From Pelomonas sp. Root1444 (GTDB taxonomy: Bacteria; Pseudomonadota; Gammaproteobacteria; Burkholderiales; Burkholderiaceae_C), in the NCBI RefSeq assembly GCF_001426885.1, contig NZ_LMFP01000028.1, positions 1,032,168 to 1,096,167 on the forward strand: a stretch of DNA of 64,000 bases, in the 5' to 3' direction. Position 1 is the first letter of the stretch. Every line of letters begins with the position of its first letter. Positions 1 to 8,351 of this stretch are shown here, piece after piece. The notes under the pieces were generated by a model. It saw nothing but the letters and a program-made list of their open reading frames with translations, did no database searches and was not told where the DNA came from. Both the position numbers and the translations under genes were made by a program.

Positions 1-61
1 GCGCGCCGTCCATACCGATGCATGCGGCGAACCATGCCGCCAGGCCAAGCCAACGCTTCAC
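1..61 (-). CDS. N-terminus of an exported protein (cut by window edge)
   Basis: Only about 20 codons are inside the window. Read on the minus strand, a GTG at 61-59 is preceded by GGAG with a seven-base spacer, and opens with V-K-R-W-L-G-L-A-A-W-F-A-A-C, a basic then hydrophobic stretch typical of a Sec signal peptide. An upstream in-frame ATG at 79 has no ribosome-binding site. The gene diverges from the histidine kinase at 251, so it could encode the ligand-binding partner of that kinase, but the rest is outside the window and the function cannot be told. Confidence 0.5.
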   Translation of the reverse strand, partial: MKRWLGLAAWFAACIGMDGA

Positions 62-250
62 TGTTTTTCTCCAGGCCATGCGCGCGGGGGGCGCTTGTCA
101 GGCCGCGGATTGTGGGGCCAGGCTCCCCGCCGGCAGCAGCCCCGCCGACCCAGGAAAAACCCGGGCGTCACCCCGTCCGAACGCGCATTTAGACCGCTTT
201 GCCGGACCTACACTGCTGCCGCCCGCCGCGCTGCGCCGCGCGCAACGCCC

Positions 251-1882
251 ATGCCGGAAAGCCCCGCCCCACCCCCTCCCGTCGCCCGCACCGCGACGCT
301 GCCACGCCTGTTCGGCTGGCAGCGCAATTCGCTGACCTTCGCCATCGTGCTGGCACTGCTGCTGGGCCTGCTGCTGCCGACGACCGCGGTGCTGCTCTAC
401 GACGGCCAGCGGACGCGCGAGACGGCGATGGAAGACCTTCGACGCGACCTGACCCGCACGAGCGAGATCATGTCGCTGTCGCTGGCGGAGCCGGTCTGGC
501 AGGTGTCGCCCGACCTGGCCGACCCGATGGTGCGCGCCCAGGTCGACGACCCGCGCTTCGTCGCGGTCAAGGTGGTCGAGCCGGCGTCGTCGGCGCCCTT
601 CCTGTCCTACGAACGCGAACAGGAAGCCGGCGAGGCCGCGCTGACGCTGAGCCAGACGCGCGCCATCCAGCGCGACGGCCGTGAGATCGCCAAGCTGACG
701 GTCAGCATGAGCGCAGCCCCGCTGCTGCAGGCCCGGCGGGACGAGGTGTGGCGCACCGTGTGGCGCAGCGGCCTCACGCTGACGCTGTCGCTGGTGCTGA
801 TGGTCTGGGTGCTGCAGCGCTACGTGCTGCGCCCGATGACCGAGCTGACCAGCGCGGCCGAGGCGCTGGCGGCCGGACGGCTGGAGCAGCCGCTGCGTGT
901 CGGCGGCGCCGACGAGATCGCACGCGTGGGCGTCGCGATGGAGCGCATGCGCCAGGCGCTGCTGTCGGCGTTCGAGGCGCTGCGCCAGCACAACCTCAAC
1001 CTCGAAGAGACCGTGGCCCAGCGCACCGCCGAGCTGACGGCCAGCAATGCCGAACTGTCCGAGGCGCTGCAGACGCTGCAGACGGCGCAACGCGAGCTGG
1101 TGGAGTCGGAAAAGCTGGCGTCGCTGGGCCGGCTGGTGGCCGGCGTGGCGCACGAGCTGAACACCCCGCTGGGCAATGCACTGACCGTGGTGTCGGCGCT
1201 GGAGGACCGCTACAAGCAGCTGGAGGCCATGCTGGCCGGCAGCGTGCCGATGCGCCGCAGCACGCTGGAGGAACTGGCCCGCGACACGCGCCGCGGCCAG
1301 GACATCCTGCAGCGCAACGTGCAGAAGGCCGCCGACCTGGTGCGCGACTTCAAGCAGGTGGCCATCGACCAGACCGCCGACCTGCGACGCGACTTCGACC
1401 TCGGCAAGGTCGTGGAGGACGTGCTGGTGATGGTGGAGCCCAGCTTCAAGCACACGCCCTTCGTCATCGAGACGGACCTGTGCCACGGCCTGGCGATGAA
1501 CAGCTACCCCGGCGCGCTGGGCCAGGTGCTGACCAACCTGCTGATGAACGCGCTGCTACACGGCTTCGAGGGCGCCGAGCGGGGCCGCGTGACGGTGCGC
1601 TGCGCGCCGTTGAACGAGACCGAGGCCGAACTGAGCGTCAGCGACGACGGCCGCGGCATGGAGGAGTCGGTGCGGCGCCGCATCTTCGACCCCTTCTTCA
1701 CGACCAAGCTCGGCACCGGCGGCTCGGGCCTGGGCATGCACATCGTGCACAGCATCGTGACGAACGTGCTGGGCGGGCAGATCGAGGTGCGTTCGACGCC
1801 GGGCCAGGGCACCCAGATGCTGATGCGCCTGCCACGGGTGGCACCGCAACGCGTCGGCGGCGACGCGGCGACGACTTACTGA
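251..1882 (+). CDS. Membrane-bound sensor histidine kinase (HAMP, HisKA, HATPase)
   Basis: Two-component sensor kinase of 543 residues. A first membrane helix lies near residues 30-50, a periplasmic sensor of about 120 residues follows, and a second helix at about 172-190 leads into a HAMP segment and a coiled-coil. The H-box has the phospho-acceptor His301 in G-V-A-H-E-L-N-T-P-L-G-N. The ATPase part shows an N-box (TNLLMNALLHGF), a G1 box (DDGRGM) and a G2 box (GTGGSGLGMHIV). The ATG at 251 is chosen because the frame upstream is low-complexity and starts only at a TTG; no clear ribosome-binding site supports either. No response regulator is adjacent in the window, so its partner may lie to the left. 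The ligand is unknown. Its 3' end overlaps the convergent small gene by 7 bp. Confidence 0.88.
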   Translation: MPESPAPPPPVARTATLPRLFGWQRNSLTFAIVLALLLGLLLPTTAVLLYDGQRTRETAMEDLRRDLTRTSEIMSLSLAEPVWQVSPDLADPMVRAQVDDPRFVAVKVVEPASSAPFLSYEREQEAGEAALTLSQTRAIQRDGREIAKLTVSMSAAPLLQARRDEVWRTVWRSGLTLTLSLVLMVWVLQRYVLRPMTELTSAAEALAAGRLEQPLRVGGADEIARVGVAMERMRQALLSAFEALRQHNLNLEETVAQRTAELTASNAELSEALQTLQTAQRELVESEKLASLGRLVAGVAHELNTPLGNALTVVSALEDRYKQLEAMLAGSVPMRRSTLEELARDTRRGQDILQRNVQKAADLVRDFKQVAIDQTADLRRDFDLGKVVEDVLVMVEPSFKHTPFVIETDLCHGLAMNSYPGALGQVLTNLLMNALLHGFEGAERGRVTVRCAPLNETEAELSVSDDGRGMEESVRRRIFDPFFTTKLGTGGSGLGMHIVHSIVTNVLGGQIEVRSTPGQGTQMLMRLPRVAPQRVGGDAATTY

Positions 1883-2082
1883 GACGCGCCGGAGGCCGGG
1901 GCGGAAGCGGCTTCTGCAATCGCAGAGGCAGCGGCCGTGACGGCGGCGGACGCGGCCGGCTCATGGGCGCCGGCAGCCACGTCGTGCTTCTCGCCACTCA
2001 GGTCGATGTTGCCGCCGCTCTTGGTCAGCACGTACAGCGCCAGCGCGGCAAAGGCGATAAAGCCGACGATCAACTTCCACAT
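1876..2082 (-). CDS. Small single-pass membrane protein, unknown
   Basis: A 68-residue protein. It begins M-W-K-L-I-V-G-F-I-A-F-A-A-L-A-L-Y-V-L, one membrane helix at the N-terminus, then a short polar stretch and an Ala/Ser-rich tail. The ATG at 2082 is preceded by GGAG at good spacing; a longer frame to 2127 lacks this support. I do not recognise a family. It lies just downstream of the sucrose phosphorylase stop but is read towards the kinase gene, whose stop it overlaps. A 54-bp gap separates it from the sucrose operon, which is read towards it, so it could be co-transcribed as the last gene. Confidence 0.55.
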   Translation of the reverse strand: MWKLIVGFIAFAALALYVLTKSGGNIDLSGEKHDVAAGAHEPAASAAVTAAASAIAEAASAPASGASQ

Positions 2083-2136
2083 GCTCTGTCTCCACAGGTT
2101 TGAACTGCGGCGCATTCTGGGGGGCAAGGCTGACGC

Positions 2137-3633
2137 TCAACTGAAGGCGAAGATCTCCCGGCTGCCGCCCTCGCCGCTGTAGCTCAAGGCATGGGCAAGG
2201 TCGCGGAAGTTGATGTGCAGGGCCGCCCATTCGCTGGCCTGCTGCCAGCGCAAATGCAGCTCGTCCGTGCCGCTGGGCTCGACATGGAAGTCGCCGCCGA
2301 AGGCCGGGTGGCGGTTGCGCAGCCGGATCAGCTCGATGAGACGGCGCACGACCGGGCGCTCGCAGTCGCGGGCGATCTCGTCCTCGCCGTAGAAGTGGCG
2401 GTTGATGTCGCGGCCGACCTGCGTCTGCGCCAGCAAGTCCATGTCGTTGCCGCCCGCCAGCAGGCCGACGTAGTAGACCTGCGGCACGCCGGGCAGGAAG
2501 AACTGGATGGCGCGCGCCAGCAGGTAGGCCGTCTCGTCGCGGCCCATGGCGTCGAAGAACGTGCAGTTGACCTGGTAGAGGTCGAGGTTGCTGGCCGCGG
2601 CGCCGGTGGCCTTGCGGCTCTCGCCGCCGCTGGCCACGTGGATGCGTTCGACGAGCGCGTCCAGCTCCTCGGGCGGCACGAGGCCGGGGTGGGCCGCGCG
2701 GTCGCTGGCGTCGGCGCCGATGTCGATGATGCCGATGCCGTCATGCGTGTCGAGCACGGTCAGCGCGTTCGTCGGGCGCACGGCGATCCAGCGCTTGAGC
2801 GCCGCGGCGGTGTGGAAGTTGAAGGCGTGCAGCACCAGCGGTGGCAGCGCGAAGTCGTAGACCCAGTCGACCTGGCGCGCGATCTCGATCTGGCGCTGGT
2901 AATAGGCGTGGATCTCGACCAGCACCTCGATGCCCAGCGCCCTCGCCTCCTGGGCGAACTCGGCGATGAAGTCGAAGGTCTCGGGCATCATGAAGCAGCT
3001 GGCGCCGGCCTTCTTGATGGCGTAGCCGACGGCGTCCAGCCGCACCATGCGGATGCCGTGGGCGGCGAAGGTGCGCAGGATGCCGGCAAGATAGGCGCGG
3101 CCCTGCGGGTGGCGCACGGCGATGTCGATCTGCGCGGCGGTGAAGGTGGTCCACAGGATGCGCCGCTCGCCGGACTTCAGCGTGGCGCAGGTCAGCGGCA
3201 GGCCGGGGCGCGGGCGGTAGACGGTCAGCAGGTCCCGCTCGGTGGCGCCGTTCGGGAACACGGCGTCCAGCGTCAGGAACAAGCCGGCATAGGCCGACGC
3301 CTCGCCCCTCTCGGCGTAGTCGAGGAACTGCGGCGATTCGCTGGACATGTGGTTGACGATGACGTCGGCCATCACGTCCAGGCCATCGGTCAGCGCCTTG
3401 ATGTCGCGCCAGTCGCCCAGGCGCGGGTCGACTTGCGTGTGATCGATGGGGTCGAAGCCGGCATCGGCGCCGTCGATGGCGTGGAAGAAGGGCAGCAGGT
3501 GCACGCCGCCGAACACGCCGCCCAGCGGAGAGGCGGGGTCGCAGAGCAGGGCCTTGAGCCGCGCGAGGTCAGCGCCGTCGCGCCGGCCACCGAGGCGGTC
3601 GACATAGGTGATGAGTTGGACTTGGTTCTTCAT
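2137..3633 (-). CDS. sucP: Sucrose phosphorylase (GH13_18)
   Basis: Cytoplasmic enzyme that splits sucrose with phosphate into glucose 1-phosphate and fructose. It has 498 residues, the usual family length. The (beta/alpha)8 motifs are visible: DVIVNH around residues 90-95, MVRLDAVGY with the nucleophile Asp200, EVLVEIHAYY with acid/base Glu240, and LDTHDGIG with the transition-state Asp298. A very long frame runs upstream to 4782, but that part is only a shadow of the transporter gene; the true start is the ATG at 3633, which overlaps the transporter stop as ATGA. Amylosucrase is the main alternative in GH13. The short N-terminus beginning directly at the barrel (NQVQLITYVDRLGG) argues for the phosphorylase. 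Last gene of the sucrose operon. Confidence 0.9.
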   Translation of the reverse strand: MKNQVQLITYVDRLGGRRDGADLARLKALLCDPASPLGGVFGGVHLLPFFHAIDGADAGFDPIDHTQVDPRLGDWRDIKALTDGLDVMADVIVNHMSSESPQFLDYAERGEASAYAGLFLTLDAVFPNGATERDLLTVYRPRPGLPLTCATLKSGERRILWTTFTAAQIDIAVRHPQGRAYLAGILRTFAAHGIRMVRLDAVGYAIKKAGASCFMMPETFDFIAEFAQEARALGIEVLVEIHAYYQRQIEIARQVDWVYDFALPPLVLHAFNFHTAAALKRWIAVRPTNALTVLDTHDGIGIIDIGADASDRAAHPGLVPPEELDALVERIHVASGGESRKATGAAASNLDLYQVNCTFFDAMGRDETAYLLARAIQFFLPGVPQVYYVGLLAGGNDMDLLAQTQVGRDINRHFYGEDEIARDCERPVVRRLIELIRLRNRHPAFGGDFHVEPSGTDELHLRWQQASEWAALHINFRDLAHALSYSGEGGSREIFAFS

Positions 3634-4928
3634 GATTGAGCGGGTCGTACCCGCAGCACACAGACGGCAGCGACGGCGAGCAGCACGCCGGCCAGGCGGA
3701 TGACGTTCTCGGGCCGGCCGCCCAGCAGGCTGTCGTAGAACAGCGGCAGCGTGACCGCCTGAATCAGCATCGGGATGACGATGAACATGTTGAAGATGCC
3801 CATGTAGACGCCGGCGCGCTCGGGCGGAATGCTGCCGGCCAGCAGCACATAGGGGTTGCCCATGATGGAACCCCAGGCCAGGCCGATGCCGACCATGGGC
3901 AGGAACAGCCAGGCCTTGTCGGTGATGCCGGGCAACGCCCACATGCCGGCCGCCGCGCAGGCGAGCGCAAAGGCATGGACCCACTTGGCGCCGAGCCGCT
4001 TCGTGAACGGCACCATCGCGAAGGCGGCGACGAAGGCCACGGCGTTGTAGAAGCCGCCGACCTGGCCGTTCAGCAGCGCCGCGTCGCGGAAGCCGCTGCT
4101 CTTCGGGTCGTCGGTGCCGAACATGGTCGCCGCCAGCGTGGGCACGATGTAGATCCAGTAGCACATCATTCCGTACCACTGGCACAGCGCCATCCACCAC
4201 AGCCGCCGCATCGTGGGCGGCATCTCTCGCAGCGCCGCCCAGATCTCGACGAGAGCCGGAACGAACCCATGCGGCAGCGCACGCAGACGCGCGACTTCCT
4301 CGGCCGGCAGCGGCAGCTCGGGCACCTTGCGGATGGACCACCACACCGTCGTGAACGACAGCAGCGCACCGATGACGAAGGCCAGCGTCGTGACGACCGG
4401 GATGCCGTTGGCGCCCAGCGCGTCCTTGTTCATGCCGAAGAAGACGAGCAGGCTGGGCGTCAGGTAGGCCAGCGTCTGCGCCAGGCCCGTGAACGAGGCC
4501 TGCGTGAGGAAGCCGCTGGCGTGCTGCTCCGGCCGCAGCCGGTCGCTGACGTAGGCGCGGTAAGGCTCCATCGTCACGTTGTTGGCGGCGTCCAGGATCC
4601 ACAGCAGGCCGGCGGCGAACCACAGCGCCGGGCTGAACGGCATGGCCAGCAGGCCCAGCGAACACAACAGTGCGCCGATAAGGAAGTACGGCGTGCGCCG
4701 GCCCCAGCGGTGCGTCGTGCGGTCGCTCATCGCGCCGATGAGGGGTTGCACCAGCAGGCCGGTGATGGGCCCAGCCAGCCACAGGTAGGGCAGGTCCTTG
4801 CCGTCGGCGCCCAGCATCTGGTAGATCGGGCTCATGTTGGCCTGCTGCAGGCCGAAGCTGAACTGGATGCCGAGGAAGCCGACATTCATGTTCACGACCT
4901 GCGTGAAGGACAGGTGGGGCTTGTTCAT
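3630..4928 (-). CDS. MFS sugar transporter (GPH/SLC45-like), probably sucrose uptake
   Basis: Inner-membrane secondary carrier of 432 residues with about twelve hydrophobic helices. The loop between helices 2 and 3 reads [19 protein letters not shown], the signature of the GPH/SLC45 sugar symporters, and helix 1 has the family's [12 protein letters not shown]. The start at 4928 overlaps the kinase stop as ATGA, and the stop overlaps the sucP start the same way, so translation is coupled on both sides. Position between a fructokinase-like gene and sucrose phosphorylase points to intact sucrose as the substrate, though maltose-type carriers share the family. Confidence 0.85.
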   Translation of the reverse strand: MNKPHLSFTQVVNMNVGFLGIQFSFGLQQANMSPIYQMLGADGKDLPYLWLAGPITGLLVQPLIGAMSDRTTHRWGRRTPYFLIGALLCSLGLLAMPFSPALWFAAGLLWILDAANNVTMEPYRAYVSDRLRPEQHASGFLTQASFTGLAQTLAYLTPSLLVFFGMNKDALGANGIPVVTTLAFVIGALLSFTTVWWSIRKVPELPLPAEEVARLRALPHGFVPALVEIWAALREMPPTMRRLWWMALCQWYGMMCYWIYIVPTLAATMFGTDDPKSSGFRDAALLNGQVGGFYNAVAFVAAFAMVPFTKRLGAKWVHAFALACAAAGMWALPGITDKAWLFLPMVGIGLAWGSIMGNPYVLLAGSIPPERAGVYMGIFNMFIVIPMLIQAVTLPLFYDSLLGGRPENVIRLAGVLLAVAAVCVLRVRPAQS

Positions 4929-5809
4929 GCTCGGTCCTCCGCGGGCAGCGCGTGCAGCGCCTCGCGCCACGGCGCCAGCGTTGCGGGGTCCGCAGGCAGT
5001 GGCCCGCGCACGCCGCAGATCATCGCGGCATAGCGGTTGGCCAGCCGCAGCGTCGCACCCGGGTCACGGCCCAGCGCCATGCCGCCCAGCAGCATGGCCG
5101 TGAAGGCATCACCGGCGCCGACGCTGTCGACGAAGCCCGGCTGTGCAACGCCCGGCGCCTCGGCCAGCAGCCGTCCGTGTTCGCCGTGCAGCGCGCATCC
5201 CGCCGCGCCGCGCGTCAGCACCACGCCCTGCAGCGCAAAACGCGCCATCAGCGCCGGCAGCGTCGGCTCGAACCAGGCCAGCAGGCTGCCCAGCTCGTCC
5301 TCGTTGAGCTTGACCCAATCGGCCAGCATCAGCGATTCGGCGGCCAGCTCGGGCGTGTCGGTGCCGGGGCGCAGGTTGAGATCGAGGAACCGCGGCCCCG
5401 GCGCCCGCTTGACGGTGGCACGGATGGCCGCGCGCGACGCCGCATGGCGCTGCGCGAGGCTGCCGAAGTAGACGATGCCTGTGTCATGGCCGGCCGACGC
5501 CTCGATGTGGTCCCAGGCCGCGTCGGCATGGATCTCGAAGCGGTGGCTGCCGGCCTCTTCACGCACGCTGACGCGGCCGGTCGCATGGGCCGCGTCGCGC
5601 TGGATGCCGTCGACCGCCAGCCCGAAGCGAGCCGCACTGTCCAGCAGCAGGCGGCCGGCCGCGTCTTTCGCGCCGATGCGGCTGACGAAACGCACCGGCA
5701 CGGCCAGCACCGCGAGCGAACGCGCGACGTTGAAGGGCGCGCCGCCGGCGACGTGGCCGTCGTGGAACTCATCCACGAGGGCTTCGCCCAGGACCAGGAT
5801 GGGTGCCAT
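4925..5809 (-). CDS. PfkB-family sugar kinase, probable fructokinase
   Basis: Cytoplasmic ribokinase-family kinase of 294 residues. It has the N-terminal di-glycine motif (HVAGGAPFNVA, residues 19-29) and the C-terminal DSVGAGDAF motif with the catalytic base Asp234. In this operon it would phosphorylate the fructose released by sucrose phosphorylase to fructose 6-phosphate. Its ATG overlaps the TonB-receptor stop by one base (TGATG) and its stop overlaps the carrier start. Ketohexose specificity is inferred from context; the motifs alone show only the PfkB family. Confidence 0.85.
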   Translation of the reverse strand: MAPILVLGEALVDEFHDGHVAGGAPFNVARSLAVLAVPVRFVSRIGAKDAAGRLLLDSAARFGLAVDGIQRDAAHATGRVSVREEAGSHRFEIHADAAWDHIEASAGHDTGIVYFGSLAQRHAASRAAIRATVKRAPGPRFLDLNLRPGTDTPELAAESLMLADWVKLNEDELGSLLAWFEPTLPALMARFALQGVVLTRGAAGCALHGEHGRLLAEAPGVAQPGFVDSVGAGDAFTAMLLGGMALGRDPGATLRLANRYAAMICGVRGPLPADPATLAPWREALHALPAEDRA

Positions 5810-8115
5810 CAGAAGCTGTAGCGCAGCGAAGCTTTGACGGTGCGGCCGGTGTAGGCGCGCGCAGCGCCGCGGCCGTCGTTGCTCTCGGTGTAGGCCAGCT
5901 CGTTGAAGAGGTTATTGGCGGCCAGCGAGAGCGTCGCGCGGTCGGTGATCGCATAGCTCGCGAACGCGTTGACGACGGTGTAGGCGGGCAGCGTGATCGT
6001 CAGCGGGCCGGTCGGGCCGTCGTCCTGGCTCTTGGTGGTGCCGACGATGCCGACGCCCACCGTCAGCGCATCGCCGATGTTGGCCGTGGGCGTGAGCTGG
6101 TAGACCAGCTTGGCCTGGCGCTTGGGCGCGCGGCCGTCGGCCTGCTTGGCATCGGTATAGGTCAGGCCGCCGAGCACGTTGAAGACGCCGATACGCGCCG
6201 AGCCTTCCAGCTCCAGGCCCTTGCTGCGGTAGCTGTTGGCCTTGGCCACGATGGGCTGGGTCGTGACGTCGACGTTGACCTCGTCGGTCTTGGCATGGAA
6301 GAGCGTCGCGAACAGGCTCATGCCGTTGCCGCGGATCTTCACGCCCATCTCCGCCTGCTTGACCTTGTTGGTCGGGATGGTCGGGCTCTTGCCGTTGACG
6401 AGGTCGGGGTTGTTGAAGAAGGTGATGCGGTCGGCGTTGTAGGCGGCGCCGTCGGAGTAGCGGGCGAACAGCGACAAGTCCTTGCTGAGCGCGTAGTTGC
6501 CGCCGAGCGAGTAGGACGTGCGGCCGAAGTCGTAATCGATGACGTTGGGCTTGGTGAGGTCGTAGGCGAGCCCTGCGTTGGACTGGTAGTAGGCGCCGCT
6601 GGCCTTCTGGTTGTCGCGGCGCACGCCGATGTCCGCCGACAGCGCGCCGGACTCGAGGTTCAGCACCAGATACGGCGCGTTGGTCGTGTACTTGCTGTCC
6701 TGCGTGTTGCTGCAGCAGCCGCCGAAGCCGGGCGAGCCATTGACGACGCCGGGCACGTTCAGCACGCGCGCACCGTCTTGCTGGGCCGACAGCGAGTACT
6801 GGTTGAAGTTCCACGTCAGGTCCAGCTTCTGCACCGAGGTGTAGAGGCCCGCGACGGCGCTGAGCTTGGCGCCGGTGCCGAGCGTGAAGTCACGCGAGAA
6901 CTTCAGGTCATTGGCCATCAGGCCGGCGTTGTCGACCTTGGTGTTGAAGACCACGGCAGTGAACTTGTTGCCGGTGTAGGCGGTGCCGGCATCGGGACCG
7001 GTCGCGATCGTCGTGCCGGCCGGCGCGGCGGCCACGTCATCGCCCGGGAAGATGCCGATGAAGCGGCCGGAGTTCTTGCTCCACGAGAACTTGTTCTGCA
7101 GCCGGAAGCCGCCGCCGGCGTCCAGGTCCACCTCCGCGCCGAAGGCATCGCTCTTGGCCGCCAGGCCGTCGCGGACGTTGCTGGTGGCGCGGCCGTTGGT
7201 GTGGGTCAGCGTGTTGTCCAGCGGCCAGGCGGCGTTGTAGAAGGCCGTGCGGCGCGGGTCCAGGCCGGGAATCTCCTGGATGCCGCCGTTCACATAGCGC
7301 ACCGGCGTGGGCATGAAGGTCGGGCTGTGGTCGTCCAGATGCTTGAAGCTGAAGCGCACATAGCTCTTGCCCGCCAGTTCGAACGTGACGTTGCCGCGGA
7401 TCTGGCCCCCGTTCTCGGTGCCGTCCGCGCCCTTGCGGCCACCGTCGCCGACACGGTAGAAGCCGCCGATGAAGAAGCGCGTCTTGGGCGCCAGGCGGCC
7501 GCCATAGCCGATGTCGACGCGGGTCTGGTCGAAGTCCAGCCCCTTGGTCAGCTGGAGGGAGCCGCCCTCCTCCACGCCGGTCTTGCTGATGAAATTGATG
7601 ATGCCGCCGGGCGCACCGGTGGCCAGCAGCGCGGCCGAGCCGCCGCGCACCACCTCCAGGCGCTCGAAGCCGGCGTCGGCGCGCATCCAGGTGTCGGGCG
7701 TGGCGAAGGCGATGTCGCCGAACTGCAGCACCGGCAGGCCGTCTTCCTGGAACTGGATGTAGCGCGCGCCACCGGCCGAGACGGGGATGCCGCGCACGGC
7801 GACGTTGGCGTTGGACTCACCGCCGCTGGCCTCAGCGCGGATGCCCGGCACGCCGCGCAGCAGGTCGGTGGAGCTGGCCGCGGTGACGGCCGCCACGCCT
7901 TCGCTCTCGATGGTCGAGATGGCGACGCTGGAGCGCATCTTGGACTTGGCCGAGGAGCTGCCGGTGACGACGACGGCATCGAGCTTGAGGCCGTCGCCCG
8001 CCTCGGCGGCTTGCTGAGCCTGCGCGCCCACACCCATCAACGCGAGGGCGATGGCGGCTGCCAGCGGATGGGACGAAGGACGGCGCAGGGCGCGCGCGGC
8101 GAGGGAGCTGGACAT
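5809..8115 (-). CDS. TonB-dependent outer-membrane receptor, probably for sucrose
   Basis: Outer-membrane receptor of 768 residues that moves its ligand into the periplasm with TonB energy. A signal peptide ends near residue 33 (GVGAQAQ). A TonB box-like segment (LDAVVVTGS) sits at about 45-53, then a plug domain (DLLRGVPGIRAE ... GGSAALLATGAPGGIINFISK), a beta-barrel, and a terminal aromatic residue (SLRYSF). A Cys-Cys pair lies in a barrel loop (GGCCSNTQ). A good ribosome-binding site (AGGAGA) precedes the ATG at 8115. It is the first gene of the operon and is directly followed by the sugar kinase with a one-base overlap, which supports a carbohydrate ligand rather than a siderophore. Confidence 0.87.
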   Translation of the reverse strand: MSSSLAARALRRPSSHPLAAAIALALMGVGAQAQQAAEAGDGLKLDAVVVTGSSSAKSKMRSSVAISTIESEGVAAVTAASSTDLLRGVPGIRAEASGGESNANVAVRGIPVSAGGARYIQFQEDGLPVLQFGDIAFATPDTWMRADAGFERLEVVRGGSAALLATGAPGGIINFISKTGVEEGGSLQLTKGLDFDQTRVDIGYGGRLAPKTRFFIGGFYRVGDGGRKGADGTENGGQIRGNVTFELAGKSYVRFSFKHLDDHSPTFMPTPVRYVNGGIQEIPGLDPRRTAFYNAAWPLDNTLTHTNGRATSNVRDGLAAKSDAFGAEVDLDAGGGFRLQNKFSWSKNSGRFIGIFPGDDVAAAPAGTTIATGPDAGTAYTGNKFTAVVFNTKVDNAGLMANDLKFSRDFTLGTGAKLSAVAGLYTSVQKLDLTWNFNQYSLSAQQDGARVLNVPGVVNGSPGFGGCCSNTQDSKYTTNAPYLVLNLESGALSADIGVRRDNQKASGAYYQSNAGLAYDLTKPNVIDYDFGRTSYSLGGNYALSKDLSLFARYSDGAAYNADRITFFNNPDLVNGKSPTIPTNKVKQAEMGVKIRGNGMSLFATLFHAKTDEVNVDVTTQPIVAKANSYRSKGLELEGSARIGVFNVLGGLTYTDAKQADGRAPKRQAKLVYQLTPTANIGDALTVGVGIVGTTKSQDDGPTGPLTITLPAYTVVNAFASYAITDRATLSLAANNLFNELAYTESNDGRGAARAYTGRTVKASLRYSF

Positions 8116-8217
8116 GGTGTCTCCTGGTTGTTGGTCTCGGAAGCCTTCTGGGAGGCTGGGCGGACACGGCGAGGTGTCCGCCGTTCCATGCCGTCATTCT
8201 GCGCTGCCGCCGTCGCG

Positions 8218-8235
8218 ATTGCAATCGATTGCAAT
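8218..8235. promoter_or_regulatory. Perfect 18-bp palindrome, likely LacI-family operator
   Basis: ATTGCAATCGATTGCAAT reads the same on both strands and has the central CG step usual for LacI/GalR-family operators. It lies 103 bases upstream of the TonB-receptor start, between that gene and the lacI-type regulator. The AT-rich core stands out in GC-rich DNA. The regulator just upstream is the obvious ligand. That binding is inferred. Confidence 0.72.
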
Positions 8236-8247
8236 TCAGTAGAAACG

Positions 8248-8276
8248 CGTAGACGAGCATAAGGAAACAGGTTCAA
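8248..8276 (-). promoter_or_regulatory. Weak candidate promoter of the sucrose operon
   Basis: On the minus strand TTGAAC (8276-8271) and TCTACG (8253-8248) are 17 bases apart. The -35 is good but the -10 matches only half the consensus. The palindrome at 8218-8235 would lie over the transcription start, where a repressor could block it. Confidence 0.25.
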
Positions 8277-8351
8277 TTGAGAACTTGTGGAAACGATCGG
8301 CAGTGACGCCCTCGCGCCGCAGCGGAGACCCGTCGGCGGGAAAGCCGCCCT

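Noticed and set aside
3634..4782. Extension of the sucrose phosphorylase frame to an 881-residue fusion protein
   Set aside because: The extra N-terminal part is read from another frame of the MFS carrier gene and is Arg/His-rich with no domain. The phosphorylase starts at 3633 with an ATGA overlap.
5803..8262. 819-codon open frame on the plus strand
   Set aside because: It is antisense to the TonB receptor and its composition (Val, Gly, Asp, Arg) is that of a GC-rich shadow frame.
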